The notes: generated from the sequence alone by a model not told the origin. A DNA stretch of 64,000 nucleotides from Bimastos eiseni (GCA_959347315.1 OY365806.1:25243400-25307399); one strand, 5' to 3'. Counted from the first letter of the stretch, positions 20,601-30,851 are shown. Numbers and translations: made by a program.

Positions 20601-22837
20601 TCAAAGAAATCATTATGAGAGATGGAAAAACAGATGGACAGACAATATTGTCACTCACTCATGGGTGCCCCATCGTGTACTTATAGCCTCACAAACTTTC
20701 AAAACAATACAATACAACTGTTATTTGATATCGCCCTTCTTACAGTTTAGTTTAACAGCTGCAATTGTAATGCAGAGCAATAATTGTGTACGAAGGACTT
20801 GCTCAAAGTCCCTACACAGTGACACCCCGGACGAGAGTCGAACCAGTTCACTCAGCGCACACTGAGAGTTACGGGCCGACCGTTCTAAACAGTCGACCCC
20901 TATGCCACACAACCTTAGATTGAAGACTAACCTCGTATACCCTAATTCGTCCAATCCGAGCTTTTTTCGCCCTCTACGAAACCCGCCGCTAGCAGTGTTC
21001 TGCTTCCTCTTCGGCTGTTTCTGGCAACCGGACTCAGACCTCAAAAATGAGTAAAGGTCCCAGGACAACCCCTCTGATCCGACGCAGCGTTCTTCGATAA
21101 GCTGGTGCTTTGCGTTTAGCTTCAGAGTAGCACATAGAAATTTGGAGATTACGACAGACAGACAGACAAGCAGGCAGAGACAGAGGTCAATACAATTTCG
21201 TCTAATTATAATTTAGGCCTAAACCAAACTCGGAAGCTAAAAAGGTGAAGGCAGTGTGCCTGTGTACGCTGTACATGCCTCAATAGCCGCTGTTAAGAAA
21301 AGTGGTCCATAAGTCGAGAGGTCATTCGGTGCAAATGCGACCGCAGTAATCCAACGGCAGAACACATTCCTCTCTTCCGGACCCCAATCGCAGCTTCAAC
21401 TTCCTAACCTCTGCCTGACCTGACCCACATAATAGCGTTTCATCTCATCAGCGCATTATTTGAATTCATCGTTTTCTCGTCTGCTTTCATTCGTAACATA
21501 ATATGAAATTTGTTTGGCTACCAATTTGGTCCCTTATTCATTTTCATTCGATTTCAGTTTCAATCTGGTTTTCAAACTTGCAAAAAATGCCACTGGTTGT
21601 CGGAGGAGATGTCCGCGACAGCGATGTCCTCTCTTCCGCTCCATTCGTCTTCCTTTCCTTCCTAATATTATTCCTGTTGCCTTCTTTCCTTTTTCATTTC
21701 CTTTGTCGTTCCTTCCTTACAATCCAATGCACTTCCTCTTGTTCAATGATATATTCCCTTTAATCCACTTCTCTTCCTCCAAGTCCATTCCATCTCTATT
21801 CCTTTCATCTCCTCTAGCCCTTCTAATCTCTGCGATTCTCTCCTATTCCCCATAGATATCTTTCCATCCCTTTCCTTCCCATTTACCTTAATTTCTCTTC
21901 CATCACATAATACCGATCCCTCCACTTTACTCCGTGCTGCTTTGTCTCCCAATTCCTTCTACTGTCTTTAACTGCATCGTCGTTGTTTTTGTACACCGTC
22001 ATTCGACTAGTGCCATCGTCATCGGTCGTCGTTCTTCTTTGTTCTTTATTTTGCATTCTAAGCCAAAAGACGCCGGAGACTGGTGCCCTCTATCGGTCGA
22101 CAGCTGCTCTGAACGGCGTCGACTCAATGGTCGCCCTCAGCTCTGGTGGTCAGTCATCGCTGACCGGCGCATGTCCGAAGCAGGCTGCGGCTGCCGCAGT
22201 GATCGTCTGCCGTCTCCAGTCCAGCCACCACCTCCACCACCACCGCCATCATGACCAGAACAGCCCCCTGGCGACCAGTAACCTTCACCGCATCAAAGAC
22301 TGCGACGACGACGAACACCCATCGCTCTTCAACCCCACCCAGAATCCCCCGCGCAACTACGGCGCTCTCGGTCTACCCAAGTCGCTCGTGCGTCGCTGGT
22401 CGCCAGCCAAGGGTCCGATTGACGACCCTGTGGTCCGCTTAACACACCCCCTCTGTCAATCGCCCTACTGTCTTTACTCAGCGCCCATTGACGAACGAAG
22501 GGGATCTGTCTACGACCCCATTTGCCAACACCATCTCCTCCTACACTCGCGCCTCTTCCCCACTCCTCCTCCCCCACCCCCTCCTCATCCCCAACCTCCT
22601 CACCCTGCTGCAGCATCTGATCCGAGGATTACCAGCCAACCGGATGTCGTGGTCACTTCACCGGAACCGGACATGATCCACTGCGCCGCGGATCAAGACA
22701 GCGCCCTCTGGGGAGCAGTTGACCAAGCGCAGATGAAGGAACTTTCGACCGGAATACGCTATGACGTCGCTGAAGCGGATAAGCTGGAAAAACCCGAAGA
22801 CGAGACGTGGTTGACGTCACATCCGGATCTTGACTGA
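11219..22837 (+). CDS. CUB-Sushi single-pass membrane protein gene, 3' part (5' exons not found)
   Basis: Exons by splice consensus and matching phase: 11219-11683 (CUB), 13854-14006 (Sushi), 15082-15138 or its copy 15968-16024 (juxtamembrane), 17997-18078 (membrane segment), 22063-22837 (cytoplasmic tail, stop TGA 22835-22837). The first three junctions are phase 1 and the last is phase 2, and the frame stays open throughout. The order CUB, Sushi/CCP, short acidic stalk, about 23 hydrophobic residues, then basic FRR predicts a type I cell-surface protein of receptor or adhesion kind with a cytosolic tail of about 257 residues. The start, signal peptide and any earlier domains lie upstream and were not identified. 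I do not recognise a named orthologue. Low-complexity tracts and a LINE fill the introns. Confidence 0.75.
11690..11845. repeat. (GAT)n/(GAC)n microsatellite, left flank of a LINE
   Basis: Degenerate GAT/GAC trinucleotides right after the CUB exon donor. The run stops where the LINE 3' end begins and resumes at 13,441. Confidence 0.9.
11846..13432 (-). mobile_element. 5'-truncated non-LTR retrotransposon (RT region and 3' end)
   Basis: Minus-strand reverse transcriptase is readable across three frames: NEYFTGIFLDLAKAFDTLNH (motif A, about 13,100), VPQGSVLGPLLFILY (about 12,910), FADDTNLF (catalytic motif C, about 12,870), SSKFLGVIVDQHLSW (about 12,630), and the C-terminal QKRAIRIV-type region (12,175-12,430). 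An AATAAA signal on the minus strand lies close to the 3' end, near 11,860. The catalytic FADD is kept but stops break the frame, for example a TGA near 12,780. No endonuclease is present, so the copy is 5'-truncated. It sits inside a GAT-type microsatellite in the CUB-Sushi intron. Confidence 0.8.
13441..13545. repeat. (GAT)n/(GAC)n/(GGT)n microsatellite, right flank of the LINE
   Basis: Trinucleotide repeat of the same kind as 11,690-11,845, directly after ttataatttataatttata at the truncated 5' side of the LINE. Confidence 0.9.
13854..14006 (+). CDS. exon: Sushi/CCP domain
   Basis: The acceptor is gtgccttacag ending at 13853 and the donor is ccatcg|gtaaca. The 153 bases are phase 1 at both ends. 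The peptide starts IGCPSIEAPPGGW, then FGCNQGPETWQMVC, then GTEWTGDTGNC. The four cysteines, the PPGG turn and the Trp before the last Cys fit a complement-control (Sushi) module. It joins the CUB exon in frame. Confidence 0.8.
14040..14457. repeat. degenerate TGAC/TGAT tetranucleotide array
   Basis: About 400 bases of diverged TGACTGAT units. Within it, 14,370-14,393 is a pure GATC run, which is self-complementary. Confidence 0.9.
14700..15385 (+). repeat. 686-bp sequence, copy 1 (left of gap)
   Basis: It matches 15,586-16,271 at a constant offset of 886 with no difference seen by eye, and it contains the 57-base stalk exon. It ends exactly at the N run. Confidence 0.9.
15082..15138 (+). 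CDS. exon: juxtamembrane stalk (first copy)
   Basis: A 57-base exon between tttcag and gtaagc, phase 1 at both ends. It encodes an acidic stalk (AQVELTTELNVDDV, then IELPWG). An identical copy with identical flanks lies at 15,968-16,024 on the other side of the N gap. One of the two is probably an assembly duplicate. Confidence 0.6.
15386..15585. other. assembly gap of 200 N
   Basis: A run of exactly 200 undetermined bases. The round number suggests a placeholder length. It is flanked by the two identical 686-bp copies. Confidence 0.98.
15586..16271 (+). repeat. 686-bp sequence, copy 2 (right of gap)
   Basis: It begins exactly after the N run, identical to 14,700-15,385, and then continues into unique sequence at 16,272. 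Confidence 0.9.
15968..16024 (+). CDS. exon: juxtamembrane stalk (second, identical copy)
   Basis: Same 57 bases, same splice sites and same phase as 15,082-15,138. Because the exon length is a multiple of three and both ends are phase 1, a transcript with either copy or both stays in frame, so the frame does not tell which copy is real. Confidence 0.5.
16272..17430. repeat. long polypyrimidine (CTC/CTT) tract
   Basis: The stretch 16,780-17,425 is almost pure C and T (CTCCTCCTC, CTTCTCCTC units), with a looser CT-rich lead-in from 16,290. Long translations on either strand (Pro/Leu-rich or Arg/Lys-rich) are artefacts of this composition. It lies in the intron before the membrane exon. Confidence 0.9.
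17700..17930. repeat. degenerate CATC/CATT tetranucleotide repeat
   Basis: Diverged CATCCATC/CATTCATC units over about 200 bases, just before the membrane exon. Confidence 0.85.
17997..18078 (+). CDS. exon: transmembrane segment
   Basis: The acceptor is tgttag ending at 17996 and the donor is AG|gtgaac after 18078. It encodes GLSLIIIVALAFSIWFIILT then IGILCFRR, one membrane helix followed by arginines, the usual stop-transfer signal. If this donor is skipped, the next codon is a TGA (18,080-18,082). Confidence 0.75.
18079..19370. other. intron sequence, CT-rich, no gene
   Basis: Intron of the CUB-Sushi gene. It contains CT-rich stretches (18,380-18,460 and 18,600-18,880) and no recognisable coding sequence. 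Confidence 0.6.
19371..20275. repeat. degenerate TTCTA/TTCTG pentanucleotide array
   Basis: About 900 bases in which TTCTG, TTCTA and TTTTA units recur with drift (for example tattctgttctattttatta). Long Phe/Leu/Tyr-rich frames here are by-products. Confidence 0.85.
20690..20915 (-). mobile_element. tRNA-derived SINE
   Basis: On the minus strand a Pol III A box (TGGCATAGGGG, 20,907-20,897) is followed about 50 bases on by a B box (GGTTCGACTCT, 20,844-20,834). That is the internal promoter spacing of a tRNA. After this head comes a body with GGGACTTTGAGCAAGTCCTT, like the bodies of marine-animal SINEs that I recall. The region around the two boxes does not fold into a full tRNA, so it is a SINE and not a tRNA gene. 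The 3' limit is uncertain. Confidence 0.65.
20916..22062. other. intron sequence, no gene recognised
   Basis: Rest of the last intron of the CUB-Sushi gene. It is pyrimidine-rich from 21,600 to 21,960. No domain or repeat was recognised. Confidence 0.5.
22063..22837 (+). CDS. terminal exon: Pro/His-rich cytoplasmic tail
   Basis: The acceptor is ttgcattctaag ending at 22062. The phase (2) matches the membrane exon. The tail has an Ala-rich patch, a His cluster (HHLHHHRHH), a polyproline run (about 22,560-22,610, PPPPPPPHPQPPHP) and an acidic C-terminus ending HPDLD. Polyproline could bind SH3, WW or EVH1 modules (inference). The frame is open upstream of the acceptor to 21,983, but that part is pyrimidine-rich intron-like sequence. 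No polyadenylation signal was identified with confidence. Confidence 0.65.
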
Positions 22838-23290
22838 ACGGACAGAAACCTGAGAGAGTATGCTTCGCATAAGATGCATGATTCCAGTTCCGTTTATGTA
22901 TCTAGTGGAACCAAAGAGTTCCAGCTCAGCTTCTACGGCGTGGAACGTTTCTTTACTAGATAGCAGGCAATCCAGTGGAACTAGGCCTACTACCGCAGCA
23001 GAGTAGCGATGATGAGCACAGTGTCCGATTGATGGAACTTGAAAAGAACATCTTCAGGTTCCGGATTCAATGGCTGTTGTAAGGCCGTCTATTGATGCTT
23101 AAATCGGAATTTAAGGACAGAATGGAATCTCTTGAAAAACGGAGGAAGAAGAGAAGATCGCTCTTTCACGCTATGACCGAAAGATAACCACGAGCATGAC
23201 GCTTTAGTCGTTGCACATGAGAGCGCTTAGGCGCCATCAGAAATGCGTGCAAGGGGACTGATCGTGTTGTTTAAGGTAACAAGCATTTGC
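22838..23290. other. intergenic / 3' flank, nothing recognised
   Basis: Sequence after the CUB-Sushi stop codon. It probably includes the 3' UTR, though no clear AATAAA was assigned. Confidence 0.4.
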
Positions 23291-23295
23291 ACAGA

Positions 23296-23512
23296 TATTA
23301 ATAATTGTGATAATGATGGTAATAATAGTTAGGCCTATAATTATAATAAAAAATATGATAGTAATAATAGTAATAATAATGATAATAATAATAATGATGA
23401 TGATGATGATGACGATGATGACGTTGATGATGACGACGATGATGATGGAGATTGCGATGGCTATGGCGATGACGATGATGTTGATGCTGCTGCTGATGAT
23501 AATAATTATAAC
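23296..23512. repeat. (AAT)n/(GAT)n microsatellite
   Basis: Degenerate AAT passing into GAT/GAC trinucleotides over about 215 bases. Confidence 0.9.
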
Positions 23513-23934
23513 CTAGCAGAATCAATTATATCGCCGTGCCAGTAACACTATTGTCCCTGAAAAGCGAAAGGCAGATACCTTGCAGCAAATGAAAATTATT
23601 AAAGTAAGAAAAGTAAAGTTCCCGGTAGTCAAGTAATGATTAGTAATCTATTGTGTGTAACTAAGTCGTCTCTGTGAATCGATATGAAATCTTGCTCGAG
23701 TTTCGTTGTATCGAAATTGTGTGTTGAAAGCAGAGAAGACGAGAGCTGCAATTCAGAGATTTGTTAGGCTTATATCCAACCTGTTGTTGATCGTCAAAAT
23801 ATAAAAATGATTATTGTGATAGGATGGAGTAAAAAACTATGTTGACACAGCCTAATATTAACACAATATTACATAGACCTTAATTTTGTATCACAAACAT
23901 CGTAACCGTAAGCTTGCCATTTCTACAGAACCTA

Positions 23935-24685
23935 CAAAGCAAAGTCGCGGGAGCCAAGTTATTCACAGGCGTTAAGTAAAAAAATCGATAGGCTGGTGGT
24001 TAAAATCCAGAGAGTCAGACAGAAGGTGGATCGGGTTTTGAGTTTTAACGGCGCAGGAGGAAGGGGAAGGGGAGAAATCAGGGTAGGATTTGTGAAAAAG
24101 CAGTGTTCAGTTTTGAGTGGGGAGCGATAGTAAGAGATTAGGTTTTGGAGAGTTCGTTAGATACATATTTGTCGTTATACTGTACGGGAGTTTGTTCCAA
24201 AGAAGCAGGACAGATATGACTTCTTCTGTCTGTCTGGCTCTAAGACAGGTTCAAACGTCCAGCCACAACTCGCCACAACTCTTGTTGCGTTGTTGAGCCT
24301 CTTCTTGAAGCCTTCCATATCCGCATACAAGATGTGTGAGTGTCGTAGAGTAATGGTATTAGGAATATCCTATAATAATGCCTAATAATGTTTAAAACTT
24401 TTTTTATTACTTGCCTATTCTCTGTGTTTTATTTTCTAATAGTCTCTTGCCCTTTGTCTTTTTAGTTAACTAGTTAGGTCTCAAGCTAAGTTGCATTTTG
24501 CATAATTTTCAACCAACCGCCTTTGTACCAAATTTTCTTATTTAAGGGTGACCCGACCAGCGGGATGTCTGTCCTTTTAGGGTTTTTCTTTTTCCTGCTA
24601 TCGTGATATATGTTGTCTGCATTTTTTTATGTTGTGCTTATGGAAACAATAAAGGTTATGGTTATGGTCATGGTTATGGAATAGA
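23935..24685 (+). mobile_element. 3' region of a non-LTR element ending in (GGTTAT)n
   Basis: The left part (23,940-24,130) belongs to the dispersed family marked by an AGTCGCGGGA.CCA..TTATTCACAGGCG motif. The right end has AATAAA (about 24,647) followed at once by four imperfect GGTTAT units (24,652-24,680). A polyadenylation signal followed by a short tandem tail is the usual 3' end of CR1/L2-type LINEs. No reverse transcriptase is readable here. Confidence 0.55.
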
Positions 24686-25555
24686 GCCGTGCATGGCTGC
24701 TGATAAAATCGACAACCTCGCTTTGTATGCATAGTGAGTCTCCACTCAGCGTGTTCCCAATCCATTCCTATATCTTTCTTATTGTCTGTATTAGGTCTCT
24801 CTCTCTTCTCTAATCCTTTCCATCAATTCTTCGCTTTTATGATCTGTCCATCTGATTTTCTCCATTCTTATCAGTGTCACGTTTCAAAAGCATCATGTCT
24901 TCTTGGAAGTTTTTTCATGGTCCACATCTCTGCCGTGTCCATCACCACACTCCATATCAGTGTCTTTGCAATTCCCTTCTTTTTCTTTTTCCTTTATGTT
25001 GTTCTCCCCTGTCGAGAACAATTACTCTTTTCTTTTTACTATCCTTCTCGTAGTTTCCTTTTGGCATTTGGCATCTATTGTGATCATATTCTATAGGTTC
25101 AAATATAGGCCTATCATGGTTTTTCCTCCAATGCGTATTCTGCTTATAAATATTACCGTTGCCTATCTTTTTTATGTTTATTTTCGTTCCTTATTCGGTT
25201 TATATCGTGTTCAGGCTATCCATCATTACCTGTAGACCTTTCTCGCCATCATCGTATGGTCATCTGAAAACCAAGATACCTTTATGCATCATCCTCCGAC
25301 CCTAATCCTCTCTTCTAGATCCTCTTCTGCTTCTCGAAAAAGCTCTTCTATGTAGATATTAAATAGCAGCCGTGACAACGGACACCATTGTCTAACACCT
25401 GTGACCACGTTTTCTGGTTCCATCTATTTTTATTCGCAGCTTCTGCCATAGGGACGTACATAAAATGGCGTCACGCGCCTAGGGGAGGGGTCACACATTT
25501 GTGACGGTGTGTGACGAGGGTCGACGAAATGCGAAGTCACGTCATCACATCAAAA

Positions 25556-27055
25556 CAGGGCTTAAAGTGTGCCAGGACTGTCATGGACGGCGCCACAGGC
25601 ACTTATTTTCGAGGCTGTACGCCGTCCTGCCACTTATTTGGCTAGCAGGGCCTGGACGCCGTCCATGAGCGTCGATGCAACAGTGCAATTCCTCTATATG
25701 CGTACGTTGTTATCAACAGGAAAAACATGAGGAAAAAAATTTCGCGCTTTGCGCGTTTACAAACTTTATTTACACAACTTTCAAAACGATGCCGGTCCCA
25801 CCGGCCCCTTGTCGACAATTTCACAAAGGAAAGCAATTCTCTGTAGGCCTACGCTTTATATTACAACAAATATTTCACCAACAAATAATTGACGACTAAA
25901 TAATGGTTGATGGACAAAAAGCCTAACTAATGATAAAAATTCTATTTTCGCCCATTGTATTTGGTTAAATAGAAGTTGGATTGATAATATTAATGTCTGC
26001 AAATCCAGCTTCTGGTTCAGCAAGAACAATTTTTGTCAATTTAACTGCTATTTAGGCACATATTCTTTTCAATGATCCAACTTTAATTTCATTAGGCATT
26101 AGGCTATGTTCATCTAAATAGCATCTGTTTTGGAAGAATTTCGTTCACCCATCCAACTTCTATTCCAGCATTAATAATATCACTAATCCAACTTCTATTT
26201 TAACGAACACAGTGGACCACAGTGCACGAACCATTTGTTGTCGACTTAATATGTTGGTGCTTTGCCTTTGCAATCTTTAGCTTTTAATTTTTTGAGACTA
26301 GGGGCGGTCCATAAATGATGTCACGCGCCTATGGGGAGGGGTCACAAATTTGTGACGATATGTGACAAGGGAAGAGGGGGTCGACGAAATGTGATGTCAC
26401 ATAAAAATGCGTAATTTTATTAAAAACTTACACTCATTTAAGTAAGTAAGTAAGTATATTCTTTATTGAACCAACTGCCTATCCACACTCTGGTGTACAA
26501 AACATTTTAATGTACAGCACTCTAATTAAACAATTGAAAAGTAATTAACTTCCACTCTAGATTGTTGGCAACATACAGGCAGTAGTGGGGATTGGCACAT
26601 CTTCTTAAAAATAGCAATGCATTAATCTTAATAGTACAATATTCTTATTAAAAAAATAATCGCTTAATTAGCAGTAGTTGTTACCACAATTAGACAACAC
26701 TAATTATGATTATGAGTCTTTCATCGTGAGGAATGCATAAGATTGTAATCATTATAGGCTACTTAATTTCTTCAATTATCTTCGTTCTACTATTATAATT
26801 TGAAATATTTTATAGTTACAATTAAAAATTTTTATATTTGTAAGAAAATTTGCATTACATTCTGGACATCTAGTTTAATTTTTTGTGGGGCGGTCAGGGT
26901 CTTGTGACGTTACGTCATATTTGAGGGGGTCGTGTCATTTGTGACGACGTATAACGAATGGGTAGGGGTCAACAATCGTCCAAAAGTTACGTGACGTCAT
27001 TTATGGACGGCTCCCCTAGCGTCCAGGCACTTCTTTTTTTACACCTTAAGCACTG
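25556..27055. mobile_element. hAT-type element with 8-bp target duplication, itself carrying a MITE
   Basis: Termini CAGGGCTTAAAGTGT (left) and, reversed, CAGTGCTTAAGGTGT (right) form a 15-bp imperfect inverted repeat. The flanks are exact direct repeats CATCAAAA at 25,548-25,555 and 27,056-27,063. The CAG-type ends and the 8-bp duplication are characteristic of hAT transposons. The element is 1,500 bp including the inner MITE, with no readable transposase. Confidence 0.85.
26301..27016. mobile_element. inner TIR element (MITE family A, second copy)
   Basis: Left end GGGGCGGTCCATAAATGATG. The reversed right end reads GGGGAGCCGTCCATAAATGA. It is flanked by TA (26,299-26,300 and 27,017-27,018). 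It lies inside the hAT-type element, close to that element's right end. Confidence 0.85.
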
Positions 27056-28002
27056 CATCAAAACATAAAAATAAGTAATTTCATTAAAAACTTACACTCA
27101 ATTCAAGAAGTTCCACATAATTAGCAGTAATTGTTACCACAATTTAACAATATGATTACTGTATTATTAATTTTTGGATTGTCTGCTTTTACGCTCGCTG
27201 TGAATTTTGGGGTTTTGGAAGTGAGGCAGTCATTCTATAACACATATGCAGCAGTCAATTTTCACGCCAAAACGCACATTCAACAGAGATTCGCTGAAAC
27301 GGATACAATGGACATGAAGGAGCATTTTGCTGCACCGTGGAAGAATGGAGTAGCATACAATTTTGATTGCTTCGAGTTATTGTTATTCATTTTTTTTTTT
27401 TTTTATAATTGCAAGTCTTTCATCTTGAGGAATGCATATGATTGTAATAATTATACTTTCTCCATTTTTCTTCGTTCTACTAGTTTCAAGTACTTTTATA
27501 CTTATAATTACTTTTTTGATAATTATAAGAAAATTTGCATTCTGGACATCTGTTTTTTTCAGAGGGGTTCAGAACTTTGTGATATCATATTTGAGGGCGT
27601 CATGGGCTCATGACATTTGTGACGAGATGTGACGAAGGGAAGAAATGGTCAAAAATCGTCCAAAATTGCGTTACGTCATTTAGGGACGGCCTCCTATGTG
27701 CAAGTTACCTATCAATCATTTGTCTCCAATCTAGTCCCATCTGCCTCCGTGCGTATAACCTTTTCTAGTCAACTCTATCAAACGCTTTTCCATTATCCAC
27801 AGAGCATAGGCCTACATGTCTGGGAGGAGCAGCTAAGTTTTTGGTCTAGCTCAAGGTACCCAGATTAATCATCAATCTATAGAAATACTAAATATTTACC
27901 AAACCGCAATGAATTTTTTTATTCGTGATTTGTTCCTCGCATTGCAAACCCCTCGAAGTGGATAAAATTTATCGGAGTTTCTAAAATGACCAGCCTCATT
28001 CA

Positions 28003-28140
28003 TACACACACATGCGCGCGCGCACACACACACACACGACGCACGCATATACACGCGCACACACACACACACGACGCACGCATATACACGCGCACACACA
28101 TGCACACGCACGCGCGCTCATACACGCACACACGTAGCAC
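28003..28140. repeat. (AC)n/(CG)n repeat with a duplicated unit of about 40 bp
   Basis: Alternating purine-pyrimidine DNA: cgcgcgcgcacacac, with a cacgacgcacgcatatacac unit present twice in tandem. Confidence 0.9.
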
Positions 28141-28480
28141 CATAGGCTATGTATACATGCATAGAGCTTCTCTCATTTAGTACTCTTAATTGCCCTATCA
28201 AGTCTCTGTAGCTCCTAAACTCGAATTGATCGTCTCTTTGCCTCTCAACTGCCTCTGTCTTTGCCAACGTTCTTATCATGACTTTTAAAGCTTAGGTGAG
28301 GAGGCTGATAGTTCGGTTGTCCTCGCATGATGATACATCTGGCTTCTTTCTAATTGGCATTATGATGGATTGCAGGAAGTCCTCCGGCCATGCTCCAGCT
28401 GTATATATTTCCTGGCATGTACTTATCAGTTCTGTGATGGCTCCTTCCTCTAGGCTTTGGCTTAGCAATTTGCAAACTTA

Positions 28481-30850
28481 GTGATCAGGTGACAGAAGGT
28501 AAAACAGTAAAAGGGTGGAGGAGCGGGTTGAAATTTGAACGAAGTGGTTGAATCGTGAGCAGCTGACGTAGGTCGGGGGGCGGGGTAAGAGGGCTAAAGC
28601 GTGTTGCCGGTGTGAGTATAATATGTTATATTCATTCAGATATTATGAGCCAGAGAAGTGATGTAGGTGTTTGGGGACAGTGAAGGCGAGGGCATAATCT
28701 GAATAGCTTGGTGGGGTTTATTTGGGTGACGGCTATCCTCAGGAAGAAAGAGTTGCTATTGTCTAATTTAGCCTGAACTATTGTAGAGGCAACTTTACAG
28801 TCGAATTCACATTTAGGATGGATTCTGCGAAGGTTGCGCGCGTATAATGCAAGAGCAGGAAAGGGTGATGTGGTCGGAGAAGCTAGGGCTTTAGTCGAAA
28901 ATTACACCTACATATAGGTACTATATTGGGTAGGGCCTATTGTCCGAACAGGAAAATTTGCCGTGAATGTGTGGATGGCTGCGCAGTCAATGTTGAGAAA
29001 AATAAAGATATCTGGAATTTTCTTGAATTCCTGACGCAGAAAACTGAATTCCAGCTGATGCAATTGAGTGATCAACAATATCTAGCCCATTATCGACGTG
29101 GCATCATATAATTATGGTGTTTTCTCAGCTTGACCTCACCAGATACTGACCTAGCACCGGAAGGAAGAGAAGCCAGACTATTGCTTGATTTGATACATCA
29201 CTGTTGCAGTAGCCAGAAATTAGAATAGACTACATTTTAGATACTCCCTGAATAGTCTATATAATTAATTCTTATTAGGAATAATTGACACTTGGAGTGT
29301 ATTATTACAAGAACTGGAAGTCTAAAACACTCCTAGTTGTTGGTGAATAGAAACTTCCGTGGAGTCGATTTTTCCTAGTACAAATGAAATGGGCAGTTCA
29401 TTTTTTTATATGACCAGATGATTTGTGGATTTAATTCTTCCCAGGATAAGTTAATGGGATAGTTTTAGAGTATCTTCTGTGTATGAAAAATTCAACATGG
29501 AATGCCCAGTCTGAAGAATTTATTAAGATCTTCACAGTAGGCCCTAGGCCCCTATACAGTTGGTCCCTCGACCCTCGCTCTGGAATAGGCTCCCGTTGGC
29601 GTTTCTGATGGTAATCACGCTCGGTTGGGCAATGGGCCTATTATGAAAAATGAGAGTTAACCATTGTGGCATAAAAAAAAATAGCTAACTAATCAATTGT
29701 TAATCATATATTGACATACGAATTGACAAAGAAAAACTGAATAAGGAGCCTGATTTCTGAGCAATTATTTTCGACATTATCTATCCAAATGATGCAGCAA
29801 ATTTGGTTGATATAATATACACACAAAAACTAGAATACGATAAAAGGTTTTCAAAACTGTTCACTTCAGATCGGTTGACTTATAACAAGAGATTACGAAA
29901 TGTCTATCAAGACTGACTCTTTCATCGCATGGCCAATCGCAGATCGTCTCGGCTGTTTACTTCCCGGTCGCCAGGACTGCTCAGACACCCGGTCCTTCTA
30001 TTGGCAGCCTTTGCGCGTCCTCTCTTTCGATGTACACGTCATGTTTACTCACGGGTCTCCAGATGACCAGCGTCGATTAAGTTGGAGAGATTAGACGTCG
30101 TAAAAGCCGGTCATATACAAAGAACCAATCAATGCACATCCTCGCCGCCATTTTGGTGCTAACAGTAACTGCTGTGGCAATAGGCGTACCATGCAGACAG
30201 TACAGAGCTGTGTATATTCAGTGAAAGCTCTGTACTGGCAATACATATAGTATGAGTTTTATACATCTTACAATGTAACATCGAAACAAACCGGTAGTAA
30301 TGATTTAAAACACAATATCACTCTTTCCACATATCCAGTTAACACGTTACAGAACGAGGATCACAAATACATATTTAATGTATATTGCTTGTCACTATAT
30401 TTTACACTCTCAATATTTACAGGCCTATATAGATTATATGGATATTTGTATAGCGCATTTGGCAGATCCTTCAACAGTAAAATTACATGTAAAATAAACC
30501 TGTATATAGTACTCAAAGACTGCATTTCTTCAGAACAATACAATACGAATGCAATTCAAGTGCAAGACAACAAGTGCTGCAGGTAGAAAACAGATCAACA
30601 TAGCACTTCGAACATTGCAAAAAGTGGTCGAATTGGTTTGGCATATATCAAAGAATTCATATAAGAGGTTTGAAACACTAGATGAGATAAAAGATTTGAC
30701 AAAAATCATCATGCTAAACTTAGCCGACTAACATTTGTTTCTTGGGTCCCTTAGTATCAACACTTGGAAAGGTCGCATCGGAAATATCTTGGAATGGGTG
30801 GAAGGTTTCATCACAGTTGGAGGATGTGAATGAGGAGGGATGGATTGAGA
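28481..30850. other. intergenic, mostly unassigned; old repeat-like sequence
   Basis: 28,480-28,900 resembles the G-rich 3'-region repeats seen elsewhere in the window. From 28,900 to 30,850 no gene, domain or terminal repeat was recognised. The short frames at 28,926-29,111, 29,900-30,094 and 30,549-30,731 have no recognisable motif. The 3' UTR of the first lifeguard gene should enter from the right. Confidence 0.4.
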
Positions 30851-30851
30851 A

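Larger units (their letters stand above)
25451..27694. mobile_element. outer TIR element (MITE family A), interrupted by a hAT-type element
   Basis: Left end GGGACGTACATAAAATGG then CGTCACG. The right end, on the reverse strand, reads GGAGGCCGTCCCTAAATG then ACGTAACG. The ends are flanked by TA on both sides (25,449-25,450 and 27,695-27,696), and the insertion splits a LINE. Removing the inner hAT-type element and one 8-bp target copy leaves about 736 bp, close to the 716 bp of the inner copy, and the two share internal blocks (for example ttagcagtagttgttaccac). No transposase is visible, so it is a non-autonomous element. Confidence 0.8.
24730..28480 (-). mobile_element. LINE (endonuclease-RT type), split by a nested transposon stack
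   Basis: Minus-strand RT pieces occur in order: 28,480-28,180 (EGAITELISTCQEIYTAGAW, then PEDFLQSIIMPIRKKPDV and CEDNRTISLLT); 27,810-27,697 (GKAFDRVD, motif A, then MGLDWRQM); and 25,449-25,300 (VRQWCPLSRLLFNIYIEELF, motif B region). More decayed thumb and C-terminal sequence follows to about 24,730. The break between motif A and motif B is exactly where the 2.24-kb insertion at 25,451-27,694 sits. A second break, 27,815-28,185, holds other DNA including an AC repeat. All pieces carry stops. Confidence 0.7.

Noticed and set aside
20891..20915. Functional tRNA gene
   Set aside because: A and B boxes are well spaced but the acceptor stem does not pair, and a SINE-type body follows.
29900..30731. 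Short frames of 60-65 codons
   Set aside because: No family motif and overlapping open frames on both strands. Likely chance.
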